Origin: JAKEGK01 sp036507695
Lineage (GTDB): Bacteria; Pseudomonadota; Gammaproteobacteria; SZUA-152
Reading direction: 5' to 3'
DNA length: 19,326 nt
NCBI GenBank assembly: GCA_036507695.1
Contig: DATCIR010000021.1
Coordinates: forward strand, 1-19,326
Below the pieces are notes generated by a model, which was not told where the DNA came from, did no database searches, and saw only the letters and a program-made list of their open reading frames with translations. A program made the position numbers and the translations under genes. Positions 7,900-13,870 of the stretch are shown here, piece by piece. Every line of letters starts with the position of its first letter. Within the stretch, counting starts at the first letter, position 1.

Positions 7900-9084
7900 T
7901 TAACCTGGCGCCCGCAAAGAGACGGCCAGTTTTTTAATATCTTCAATTATGTCGCGAATTTCGGCTTGTTGCCGCTGGATGCTTTGCAATAACTCCAGCT
8001 GAGTGACGGCACGATTTAGATTATCGTTGGGACTGTTCACCTTGAAGTAACGATCTCCCTGTAAATAATCGGTGTAGAACCGCAACCCCAGCTCAAAGGG
8101 TAATAACTGGATCGCCGGAAACAGATAGTCAAAATCCTGTGTTTCCAGAAACGATGCCGCCGCCGAAACATAAGCTTCCAATATCGCGCGGCATACCCCG
8201 GTATCAAATTCGATATTTGCGGTGGAGCCAGGCATTTCGCCGCCGCGATTACAACAAGAGCGCAGGCAATCGGCAATGTCGTAGTGAATCAGCCCGGGTT
8301 TTACCGTGTCCAGGTCGATAATACTCACCGCCCGGCCCGACCGGGTGTCAAACAGCATATTATTCAGCTTTGGATCACCATGCATGACACGCGTGGTTAA
8401 CGGCGGTGTTGCGTTTACCAGTACGCAGGCCAGGTCGCGGTTGGCCGCAATGACCTCTTCGCAATAACGCCACGCTTCGTTGTCCGTGCCGCTATCCCTA
8501 TTGTTCCCGGCGCGTGCGGCGGTGACCGGATCCGCGATGACTCGTGCATAGTGCCGCAGATAATTCGGTGTAATATGAAAACCCGGCAAGGTGTCATAGA
8601 GTTGCGCGATCGGCAAATTGTGCACCCGTTGATGAAACGTCCCCAATACTGTTCCGGCCTCGGTGGCTTGGCGTAAACTCTCCACGGTATCAAAACTTTC
8701 CGTGCCTTCGATAAAAGTCATTGCCCGCCAGATATCCCCCTCCGCATCCCGGTAATAATTGTCGCCCGCGTGCGTCGCATAGAGCTGGGGCAACAGAAAA
8801 TACTGATCAGCCTGATCGTCCGGTTCCTGTTGCGCGGCATGCTGTAACAACAGCTGCAGGTTGTGTATGACTTGCACCGGCTGCGGGAACACTTGGCGGT
8901 TGATGCGCTGCAAAATGGCGCGTTTGCCTGATCGTGGAGGTAAGCACGATGAAAAAACCACAGGCCCAGGATTAGTGAATGTCACGACATAAGTGTCGTT
9001 GATAATGCCGGAACCAAATGGCTGGACCTGGTCCACCACACCCGGGAAACGAAATTGCTCGGCAATGGTTAACAGCGCTGACAT
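7900..9084 (-). CDS. NahK-like aminoglycoside-phosphotransferase-fold sugar kinase
   Basis: A 394-residue cytoplasmic kinase of the APH fold. The N-terminal lobe has FGSGIINDTYVV (about 23-34) and AILQRINRQVF (56-66), both characteristic of N-acetylhexosamine 1-kinase relatives. The catalytic loop is VMHGDPKLNNML with His235, Asp237 and Asn242, and the metal-binding strand is IIDLDT with Asp257/Asp259. The family includes kinases that put a phosphate on C1 of hexosamines or similar sugars using ATP; which sugar is used here cannot be read. Aminoglycoside resistance is unlikely given the NahK-type N-terminus. It starts 21 bp after the zinc-ribbon gene and ends about 50 bp before the small ORF, so the group probably forms one transcript. 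Confidence 0.82.
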   Translation of the reverse strand: MSALLTIAEQFRFPGVVDQVQPFGSGIINDTYVVTFTNPGPVVFSSCLPPRSGKRAILQRINRQVFPQPVQVIHNLQLLLQHAAQQEPDDQADQYFLLPQLYATHAGDNYYRDAEGDIWRAMTFIEGTESFDTVESLRQATEAGTVLGTFHQRVHNLPIAQLYDTLPGFHITPNYLRHYARVIADPVTAARAGNNRDSGTDNEAWRYCEEVIAANRDLACVLVNATPPLTTRVMHGDPKLNNMLFDTRSGRAVSIIDLDTVKPGLIHYDIADCLRSCCNRGGEMPGSTANIEFDTGVCRAILEAYVSAAASFLETQDFDYLFPAIQLLPFELGLRFYTDYLQGDRYFKVNSPNDNLNRAVTQLELLQSIQRQQAEIRDIIEDIKKLAVSLRAPG

Positions 9085-9105
9085 GACAATTAGTCGTGGT
9101 GCAAT

Positions 9106-9558
9106 TCAGGAATTTCTGAAGCTTTGACCGCGATTGCTTTCGTCGATAGTGTTTTTATCGACTTTGTCATTATTGCCATTGTTTTTATCGGAACCAAACA
9201 ATTTTTCCAGTTCGGATTTTGCCTTTTCCGGATCATCACCGGATGTGGCGGCGGCCCCACTACCGCCAAATAAAGTATCCAGCGCGTTTTTAGCGACCGC
9301 TGCCGCTGTTGTGTCACGCGCCTGAAAAGCATTGGCTTTCACCTGGAACAACTCGCAAAAATTGGCTTTTTCTTTTTCGTAGACCGGTTCCGCGATCGGT
9401 TCCTGACATTGATTACTGCGGGTCTTATCGTAGAATTTACATAGTCTGCACACGTGCAAATGGGCGCCACAGGACGAACAACTGGCATGCCGCGCCAGGG
9501 GATACGGCAAATCGGCAATGGAAGCACCGCATTTCCAGCAGACCAGGTTATCCGGCAT
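9106..9558 (-). CDS. cysteine-rich zinc-ribbon protein of unknown function
   Basis: From the ATG at 9558 this is a 150-residue protein. The first 72 residues hold eight cysteines in paired CxxC knuckles: Cys7/10 (CWKC), Cys27/30 (CSSC), Cys37/40 (CRLC), plus Cys51 and Cys68. It matches a widespread small proteobacterial family that I recognise by CWKCG, LHVCRLCKFYD and ANFCELF, usually described only as hypothetical. The rest contains an Ala-rich helix with LDTLFGG and ELEKLFGS and a low-complexity Asn/Asp/Lys tail. The frame is open to 9684, but the ATG at 9558 has GGAGA 7-8 bases upstream and starts exactly at the conserved region, so I choose it. It is first in the minus-strand run with the sugar kinase and diguanylate cyclase. 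Confidence 0.8.
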   Translation of the reverse strand: MPDNLVCWKCGASIADLPYPLARHASCSSCGAHLHVCRLCKFYDKTRSNQCQEPIAEPVYEKEKANFCELFQVKANAFQARDTTAAAVAKNALDTLFGGSGAAATSGDDPEKAKSELEKLFGSDKNNGNNDKVDKNTIDESNRGQSFRNS

Positions 9559-9772
9559 CCGTTGTTCTCCATGTTCTTCGCCAATTAGGCTAAGTATTCC
9601 TAATCTTAGTCCGTATTTGCAGCCTCGTCGATGCGGCAACTGAAGGCGGAAAAGGAATACGCGTCCATTGGCGCCATCGAACACGCGGGAGATATTCCCC
9701 CTAACATGGCTTTATCGTGCAATACAAATGTTGGTGAATTACTCGATACTACGGGTACAGCTAACTGCGGGC

Positions 9773-9807
9773 AAAAAAAATGCGTATAGCGACAAGTCGC
9801 TATACGC
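9773..9807 (-). terminator. strong rho-independent terminator, minus strand
   Basis: A perfect 12-bp stem (GCGTATAGCGAC at 9782-9793 and GTCGCTATACGC at 9796-9807) closes a minimal loop. Read on the minus strand it is followed by a run of eight T (9773-9780). On the plus strand the following sequence is only TTCTCTTA, so it mainly stops transcripts coming from the right. The nearest minus-strand candidate for what it ends is the broken gene at 9992-10428 or an unseen small RNA. Confidence 0.8.
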
Positions 9808-9876
9808 TTCTCTTACGAAAAGAAAGCTAAAGAACCTAAACAGTGTAGTTATTTTTTTTACAATATTCAACTTTTA

Positions 9877-9901
9877 AATATCAAAATTTTGTTTTGATAT
9901 A
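9877..9901. repeat. AT-rich palindrome
   Basis: ATATCAAAA and TTTTGATAT form a 9-bp inverted repeat around a 5-base spacer. It could be a regulator site or a fork-like AT-rich hairpin. No adjacent gene start explains it. Confidence 0.35.
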
Positions 9902-9991
9902 GACGCCGAACCAGACGTGGCGGGTGTAATGATCCTCACAGAGCGCTGGTTCACTTTGTCCGCCAGCGGTTTCCCGCTCCGCTCGTTATAT

Positions 9992-10428
9992 TTATGAATT
10001 GAGGAACCGCAACGTTAGTGTGGTTCGCTCGATTGGATCATTAATAAGGCCCAGTGTGGCGAGTGCCCCTGCATACGGCGAGACTCTTTCAATCCGCAAG
10101 TAGTAGTTATGACCGTCCTGTTGCAGCCCGTTTCCCCCGATGTGAAACCCGCTTGCTCTGCCTGGACAAGGGTGATAAATCCTGTCACTTGAGCGACGCT
10201 GATAACGGTCCAACTCCGCGCATAAGCGCAGCACTAGTGATAATGGGTATTCATCTACTGGCTAACACAGTGTTGCCGCGGGTAATAACTTATGGCATCA
10301 GCGAGGCAAACATTGACATCATCGGGTTTCGCCAGACCTTGCCCGGTCAGCGGATTAATCAGAGTTGCTGCGGCCTGAGATCCCGAGTTGTCTTGTTTTA
10401 TTATCAAAAAGCAGGACATTTCGTTCAC
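9992..10428 (-). pseudogene. broken minus-strand gene, family not recognised
   Basis: Two protein-like stretches lie in order on the minus strand in different frames. The upstream one runs from a GTG at 10428 (or ATG at 10419) to a TAG at 10255-10257 and includes LINPLTGQGLAKPDDVNVCL. The same frame continues beyond further stops as ISVAQVTGFITLVQAEQAGF. The downstream stretch, in another frame, ends at 9992 and includes YYLRIERVSPYAGALATLGL and TTLTLRFLNS. Two stops and one frameshift would have to be repaired to join them. No ribosome site is clear. The strong minus-strand terminator at 9773-9807 lies downstream on the same strand, as expected for a former or present transcription unit. A plus-strand frame at 10054-10548 covers the same bases but reads like a shadow. 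Confidence 0.4.
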
Positions 10429-10476
10429 GTTGCATTAATCGCGAGGCCGATATACTCCCTGCTCGACTTTATTCAC

Positions 10477-10526
10477 CGATTAAATAATGAACATTCTTGG
10501 TGTCTGTATTGGATATTATTTAATCG
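10477..10526. repeat. 12-bp perfect inverted repeat
   Basis: CGATTAAATAAT (10477-10488) and ATTATTTAATCG (10515-10526) are exact reverse complements around 26 bases. The right arm is followed directly by another ATTTAAT. It lies in gene-free AT-rich DNA between the broken gene and the small RNA candidate. It may be a two-arm operator or a long hairpin. Confidence 0.55.
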
Positions 10527-10636
10527 ATTTAATACCAGCGTGCTTTAACTTATTAATATTTAATCAAATAGTAGATGTACTATCGTTTCAATATTCTAGA
10601 ATTGCATTAAGCGTACGTTCAGTTATAGGCGAGTAG

Positions 10637-10642
10637 TATAAT
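10637..10642 (+). promoter_or_regulatory. -10 element for the small RNA candidate
   Basis: A perfect TATAAT lies about 10 bases before the first hairpin. No good -35 hexamer is found at 16-18 bp spacing (TACGTT is the hexamer at 17 bp), so the promoter may need an activator. Predicted transcription start is near 10649. Confidence 0.45.
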
Positions 10643-10648
10643 AATCAC

Positions 10649-10725
10649 CTCTAATGTAACACTAACCCCCTAGTTACATTTAGACGCTCCCTTAAAAGCC
10701 CGCTCCCCCGCGGGCTTTTCTTTTT
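10649..10725 (+). ncRNA. candidate small RNA with two C-rich hairpin loops
   Basis: About 75 nt long. Hairpin 1: AATGTAAC (10653-10660) pairs with GTTACATT (10673-10680); the loop contains ACCCCC. Hairpin 2 is a textbook terminator: AAAAGCCCGC (10694-10703) pairs perfectly with GCGGGCTTTT (10710-10719) around the loop TCCCCC, and CTTTTT follows. No open reading frame of meaningful length lies in it. A TATAAT sits at the right distance upstream and no gene upstream on the plus strand accounts for the terminator. C-rich loops are known in trans-acting small RNAs such as Xanthomonas sX13 and Helicobacter RepG, where they pair with G-rich mRNA leaders. That role here is inference. The alternative is a terminator of an unrecognised plus-strand transcript. 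Confidence 0.55.
10694..10725 (+). terminator. rho-independent terminator, plus strand
   Basis: A perfect 10-bp GC-rich stem with a 6-base loop and a CTTTTT tail. It forms the 3' end of the small RNA candidate. Confidence 0.85.
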
Positions 10726-10794
10726 GCCCCGGCTGTATTCGCCGAAAAAATTCTTGTGGAAAGCCGTAGTGGGTCCGTACCGATATTAATAAAG

Positions 10795-10831
10795 TTAAAA
10801 AGCGACGCGCCGTAGTGGGCGTTTTTATTGG
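10795..10831 (-). terminator. probable terminator after the FHA gene
   Basis: Just beyond the FHA stop codon, the minus strand reads ACGCC(C) ... GGCGCGT as an imperfect stem, with A5 before it and T5 after it. The plus strand also ends in GTTTTTATT, so it may act in both directions. The 11-mer GCCGTAGTGGG inside it (10809-10819) also occurs at 10763-10773. Confidence 0.45.
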
Positions 10832-10849
10832 ACGTAAACGCGGCAACAA

Positions 10850-11251
10850 TTAATTCTTGGTTTCTTTGGTGTAAAAAACGCCGGGAATCCAGCTTTTATG
10901 CAATTTGGTGGTCTTCTGAAATTCTTTTTGCATAGCTTCGTTATTGTTGTGATCAAATGCGAAGTGCGATAGCCCCACACGCACAACATCCCCATCCTGC
11001 AATTTGCATTCAGTGATTGCCTTGTTGTTAACAAAGGTCTTGTTTGTGCTCTGTAGATCCTGAATGCGATATTCTTTAACAGCTTCGTTATCGGACACAG
11101 TGACGGCGGTGATGACGGCGTGGTGGCTACTGACGGTTTCATCATGCAATATGACATCATTGTCCGACGCCCTGCCAATTTTTAACGTGGATTGGGTCAT
11201 GGAGTATTCTTCCAGAACCTCCCCATTTTGAGTTTTTACCAGTTTAGCCAT
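10850..11251 (-). CDS. FHA-domain protein
   Basis: A 133-residue cytoplasmic protein made of essentially one forkhead-associated domain. The signature runs LKIGRASDNDVIL (23-35) with Gly26-Arg27, then ETVSSHHAVI (38-47) with the conserved Ser and His, then DLQSTNKTFVNN with the Asn turn that binds phosphothreonine, and RVGLSHFAFD near the end. FHA domains bind phosphothreonine peptides and often link Ser/Thr kinases to secretion or regulation. No kinase, phosphatase or secretion gene is nearby, so the partner is unknown. The start at 11251 has GGTGAG about 8 bases upstream. The gene stands alone, with its own probable terminator. Confidence 0.9.
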   Translation of the reverse strand: MAKLVKTQNGEVLEEYSMTQSTLKIGRASDNDVILHDETVSSHHAVITAVTVSDNEAVKEYRIQDLQSTNKTFVNNKAITECKLQDGDVVRVGLSHFAFDHNNNEAMQKEFQKTTKLHKSWIPGVFYTKETKN

Positions 11252-11620
11252 TGATTCTGCTCACCGTTACAATGTATGCGAGGATCGGGTTTGTACGCGA
11301 GTTTTATATCGGCATAGTGTTACCCTTTCATAGTGCTTTTGTTGTGAGAATCATCTCAGTTTTGAAGGTTTCACCCGCTCGCCTGCGAGAGTGAAATCAC
11401 CTGTTATCGAAAAGCGTTGCATACGCGGAAGCGGTGGGGGTATGCCGATTTAGTGGTTGATTTTTATTACAAAAAACTGTTAGCGTCTACTGTATGACGG
11501 CAAGAGAATCAATTATCCAGTTTCGGGAAATTTTCCGATTATTTCATCACATTATCTTCAGCATCGAATCAAACCTTATTAAGGTGTTTCCCTCGCATCA
11601 TTGAACACAGGCACCACCCT
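11252..11620. promoter_or_regulatory. 369-bp divergent intergenic region with several hairpins or palindromes
   Basis: No gene is visible. It separates the FHA gene from the globin gene and so should hold both promoters. Structured sites: TGAGA-ATCA-TCTCA near 11345-11358; an imperfect 37-base hairpin at 11366-11402 (TTTCAC..CTCGC pairing with GCGAG..GTGAAA); a near-perfect palindrome CGGGAAATTTTCCG at 11523-11536; and ACCTTATTAAGGT at 11573-11585, a perfect palindrome about a central T, 36 bp before the globin start. I could not match any to a known NsrR, FNR or Fur consensus. Confidence 0.5.
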
Positions 11621-12037
11621 ATGGCAATCGATTTCGACAGTGTGAAAAGAAGCTACGGACGATGTATATTCACGCGTGAGGCCAAGGAAAAATTTTTTCA
11701 CCATTTTTATGACACCTTGCTCAACAGTCATCCCGCTATTGGCGCCATGTTCAGTAATACCAGTTGGGACAAGCAGATTAACATACTGAAAAACGCGATC
11801 AGTTTCACGATCATGTATGCGGAGAAACAGGACGAACTGGCAAAAGATGTGCTCACCCGGGTGCGTAAAAGCCATTCCAGGGAGCGGCACAACGTCGAGC
11901 CGGAGTATTACACGCATTGGCTAAACAGCCTGGTTAAGACCTTGCGGGTCTGCGATCCCAACTTCAATGATCCGCTGGAACAACATTGGCGGGACATGAT
12001 GCAAATAAGTATCGACTATATTGTCGCCGGTTATTAA
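11621..12037 (+). CDS. single-domain bacterial globin
   Basis: A 138-residue all-helical protein of the globin family. The N-terminal helix is followed by FYDTLLNSHPAIGAMFSNT (29-47), the B-to-E helix region typical of bacterial globins. The later segment SHSRERHNVEPEYYTHWLNS (84-103) carries the likely proximal haem ligand; by position and the HSR pattern I favour His85. Length equals a globin domain alone, with no reductase (so not Hmp) and no methyl-accepting or GGDEF output. Such globins bind O2 or NO in the cytoplasm; the actual gas is not known here. A perfect 13-bp palindrome lies in its leader. It converges with the hydrolase gene, with 26 bp between stop codons. Confidence 0.85.
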   Translation: MAIDFDSVKRSYGRCIFTREAKEKFFHHFYDTLLNSHPAIGAMFSNTSWDKQINILKNAISFTIMYAEKQDELAKDVLTRVRKSHSRERHNVEPEYYTHWLNSLVKTLRVCDPNFNDPLEQHWRDMMQISIDYIVAGY

Positions 12038-12063
12038 TTCTCAGCACACAAACATTGGACCCG

Positions 12064-12888
12064 TTAGTGGGTTCCCATCGGATAGATACCTGCAAGAAAC
12101 TGCTCCAACCCCTTTTCATACTGAGCTTGGCTATGCAAAAATCCGGAATTATGATCACCGTGGATGTCCATCATTTGCTTGGGCTGGCCGGCCGCCTCAT
12201 AGACTTTGCGCCCCAGCGAATAAGGGATAATCTCGTCGTCCGGACTGTGAATCACCAACACTGGATAATTGACTGCTTTAATGAATGCCTCGGTATTAAA
12301 ATCAAACCGCATCGGAATAAAGTAAGAAAATACGGGAAATAATTCACGCGCCATGTCCTTCGCCGAACTGAATGTCGATTCCAGAATGACCCCGCCGGCA
12401 TTGATCTCCGCCGCTAGCTTTGCCGCAACCGCGCCGCCCAATGACCTGCCAAACAAAATGACGTTCTTGTCACTGATTCCCCTGATTTGTGTTAAGTAGC
12501 GCCAAACAGCCCGGGCATCTTCATACAGGCCGTCTTCGGCCGGTCTGCCCTCACTTTGCCCGTATCCACGGTAATCAAATATCAACACGTTCAAGCCAAG
12601 CTTGTGAAAAATTCTGAGCGAATCACCGCGATGGGAAATATTACCGGCGTTGCCATGAAAAAATAGCAAGGTTTTATCCGTGTCATGCCGGGGAATAAAC
12701 CAGGCATGCAAGCGGACTTCATCCGAAGTTTTTATGATGACATCCTCATAACTCATGCCCCAATCGCCGGGTGTTTCACGCAATTCCTTAATCGGGAAAA
12801 AAATCATGCCCGGCTGATTCACATACATAAAGCCGCTAAAGATCGCGATAATCAGCACCAGTGTGGTCAAAACACTCACAATATTCAT
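12064..12888 (-). CDS. membrane-anchored alpha/beta hydrolase (BEM46-like)
   Basis: A 274-residue protein with one N-terminal membrane helix (about 4-22) and then an alpha/beta hydrolase domain. LLFFHGNAGN is the oxyanion-hole strand, VLIFDYRGYGQSEG follows, GRSLGG is the nucleophile elbow GxSxG, and HSPDDEIIP and GDHNSGF supply the acid and the histidine, so the triad is complete. The layout matches the BEM46/ABHD13/YfhR group of COG1073. The catalytic domain probably faces the periplasm or stays at the membrane; the substrate is unknown, most likely an ester or acyl compound. A weak AGAGTGA precedes the ATG at 12888. Bases 12889-13059 show no gene; TGTTA-ACG-TAACA near 12980 is the only structure seen. 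Confidence 0.87.
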   Translation of the reverse strand: MNIVSVLTTLVLIIAIFSGFMYVNQPGMIFFPIKELRETPGDWGMSYEDVIIKTSDEVRLHAWFIPRHDTDKTLLFFHGNAGNISHRGDSLRIFHKLGLNVLIFDYRGYGQSEGRPAEDGLYEDARAVWRYLTQIRGISDKNVILFGRSLGGAVAAKLAAEINAGGVILESTFSSAKDMARELFPVFSYFIPMRFDFNTEAFIKAVNYPVLVIHSPDDEIIPYSLGRKVYEAAGQPKQMMDIHGDHNSGFLHSQAQYEKGLEQFLAGIYPMGTH

Positions 12889-13059
12889 TCACTCTTTGCT
12901 TTTCGTGGCGACACGCAATTGGAATTCTTCTGGGCTAACGCTTAGCTGTATACCCTTTACGACTGTATTACGCTGCATGTTAACGTAACACGCATCCTGG
13001 CTTGTGACTGTAAATCCAGCTAACAACCTGCATAGTGACGTCATCGATCAAAAAAATAA

Positions 13060-13656
13060 CCAAAGAACTTTTTGTGCAATCCGCATTTGCTGCCGCACAA
13101 TACCAAAGAACGGGCAGTGCTTGTTTCGCTCGCGGCACAACACCTTATTGGTGTCGAAAGCGATGGCTCGCCGCTGAACACTGCGCTGGCCAATGCGTTG
13201 ATAGACGATGACCGTGGCGAAGCCTGGTATACCATACGCTATTCCCTGTATGACAGCGCACTGCCCGGCAAAGCCGTTGTCAAGCAGCGCCTTTTTGAAA
13301 GTGAAATATTTGGGATTTATGACCAGGGTGTTGCCAGCAACAATATCGAACGCGGGCAGTGCAAGAAACTATACGCCATGTACAACCAGCATAAAAACCA
13401 CATCCTGCAGTTCGAGCGCAATTATAACTACCTCATCGCGGAAGCCAACCTGGAATTGGGTTTAACCGGTAATCAGCAAATTAAAAATCTGGAACAGAGC
13501 TTCAGCACAGCATACAACTATATTCGCAACATTCCACACAACATGCCATCGCCGGTCAATAAATACGTCGCGCAAATTGAAGAGGGCCTTGATGAGTTGG
13601 TTGATTTCTGGGCCCGCCGGGATGACCTGGAATATTCAATCGCATTGGCCAGTTAG
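13060..13656 (+). pseudogene. phage/lysozyme-like protein piece without a proper start
   Basis: The frame is open from 13060 (after a TAA at 13057-13059) to 13656, about 198 codons. It clearly reads as protein, with DDRGEAWYTIRYSLYD and KQRLFESEIFGIYDQG, then LYAMYNQHKNHILQFERNYN. I associate the EAWYxIRY ... ExEIFGIYD arrangement with lysozyme-like (pesticin/T4-type) domains at the C-terminal end of larger phage-tail or secreted proteins; this is from memory and uncertain. There is no ATG near the front and no ribosome binding site; the earliest possible start is a TTG at 13072. It may therefore be a truncated 3' piece of a longer gene, or a TTG-started intact gene. ACCAAAGAAC occurs at 13059 and again at 13102. 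A strong terminator follows. Confidence 0.5.
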
Positions 13657-13674
13657 ACAGTCTCCCCCGTAGCA

Positions 13675-13696
13675 GTAGTTGAGGTCATGCAACTAC
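13675..13696 (+). repeat. small perfect hairpin after the lysozyme-like frame
   Basis: GTAGTTG and CAACTAC pair around an 8-base loop 18 bases after the stop codon. No T-run follows; it may be part of a 3' UTR fold in front of the terminator. Confidence 0.4.
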
Positions 13697-13709
13697 ATCA
13701 CTGACAGGC

Positions 13710-13757
13710 GTGGATTCGTAGGCCTTGCATTTATAGCTTGCGAATCCACCCTTTTTT
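13710..13757 (+). terminator. rho-independent terminator, plus strand
   Basis: GTGGATTCG (13710-13718) pairs with CGAATCCAC (13741-13749). The stem can continue as TAGGC with GCTTG, using two G-T pairs, to 14 bp. CC and six T (13752-13757) follow. It ends the transcript of the lysozyme-like frame and shows that this strand is or was transcribed. Confidence 0.8.
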
Positions 13758-13870
13758 ATTGCTAATAAAACGCCTTAACGGCCCCGCTGGCAGCCTTTCA
13801 ACCTCGCTTCGCAGTGCGATGCTAAACAGGTCACAGGCAAATTGTCATTACGTTAGTGCGTTTGAGGCGT

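Noticed and set aside
7900..9084. aminoglycoside resistance gene
   Set aside because: The fold is APH, but the N-terminal motifs are those of NahK-like sugar kinases and the context is not a resistance element.
9558..9684. 42-residue N-terminal extension of the zinc-ribbon protein
   Set aside because: The extension is Arg/Gly/Leu-rich and unlike the family, while the inner ATG has a good ribosome site and matches the family start.
10054..10548. 164-codon plus-strand frame in the gene-poor region
   Set aside because: No ribosome site, no family features, Cys/Arg/Ser-rich composition typical of antisense reading, and the minus strand reads better as protein in the same place.
11344..11358. 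Fur-box-like GAGAATCATCTC before the globin gene
   Set aside because: Only a partial match to GATAATGATAATCATTATC; better described as a small hairpin.
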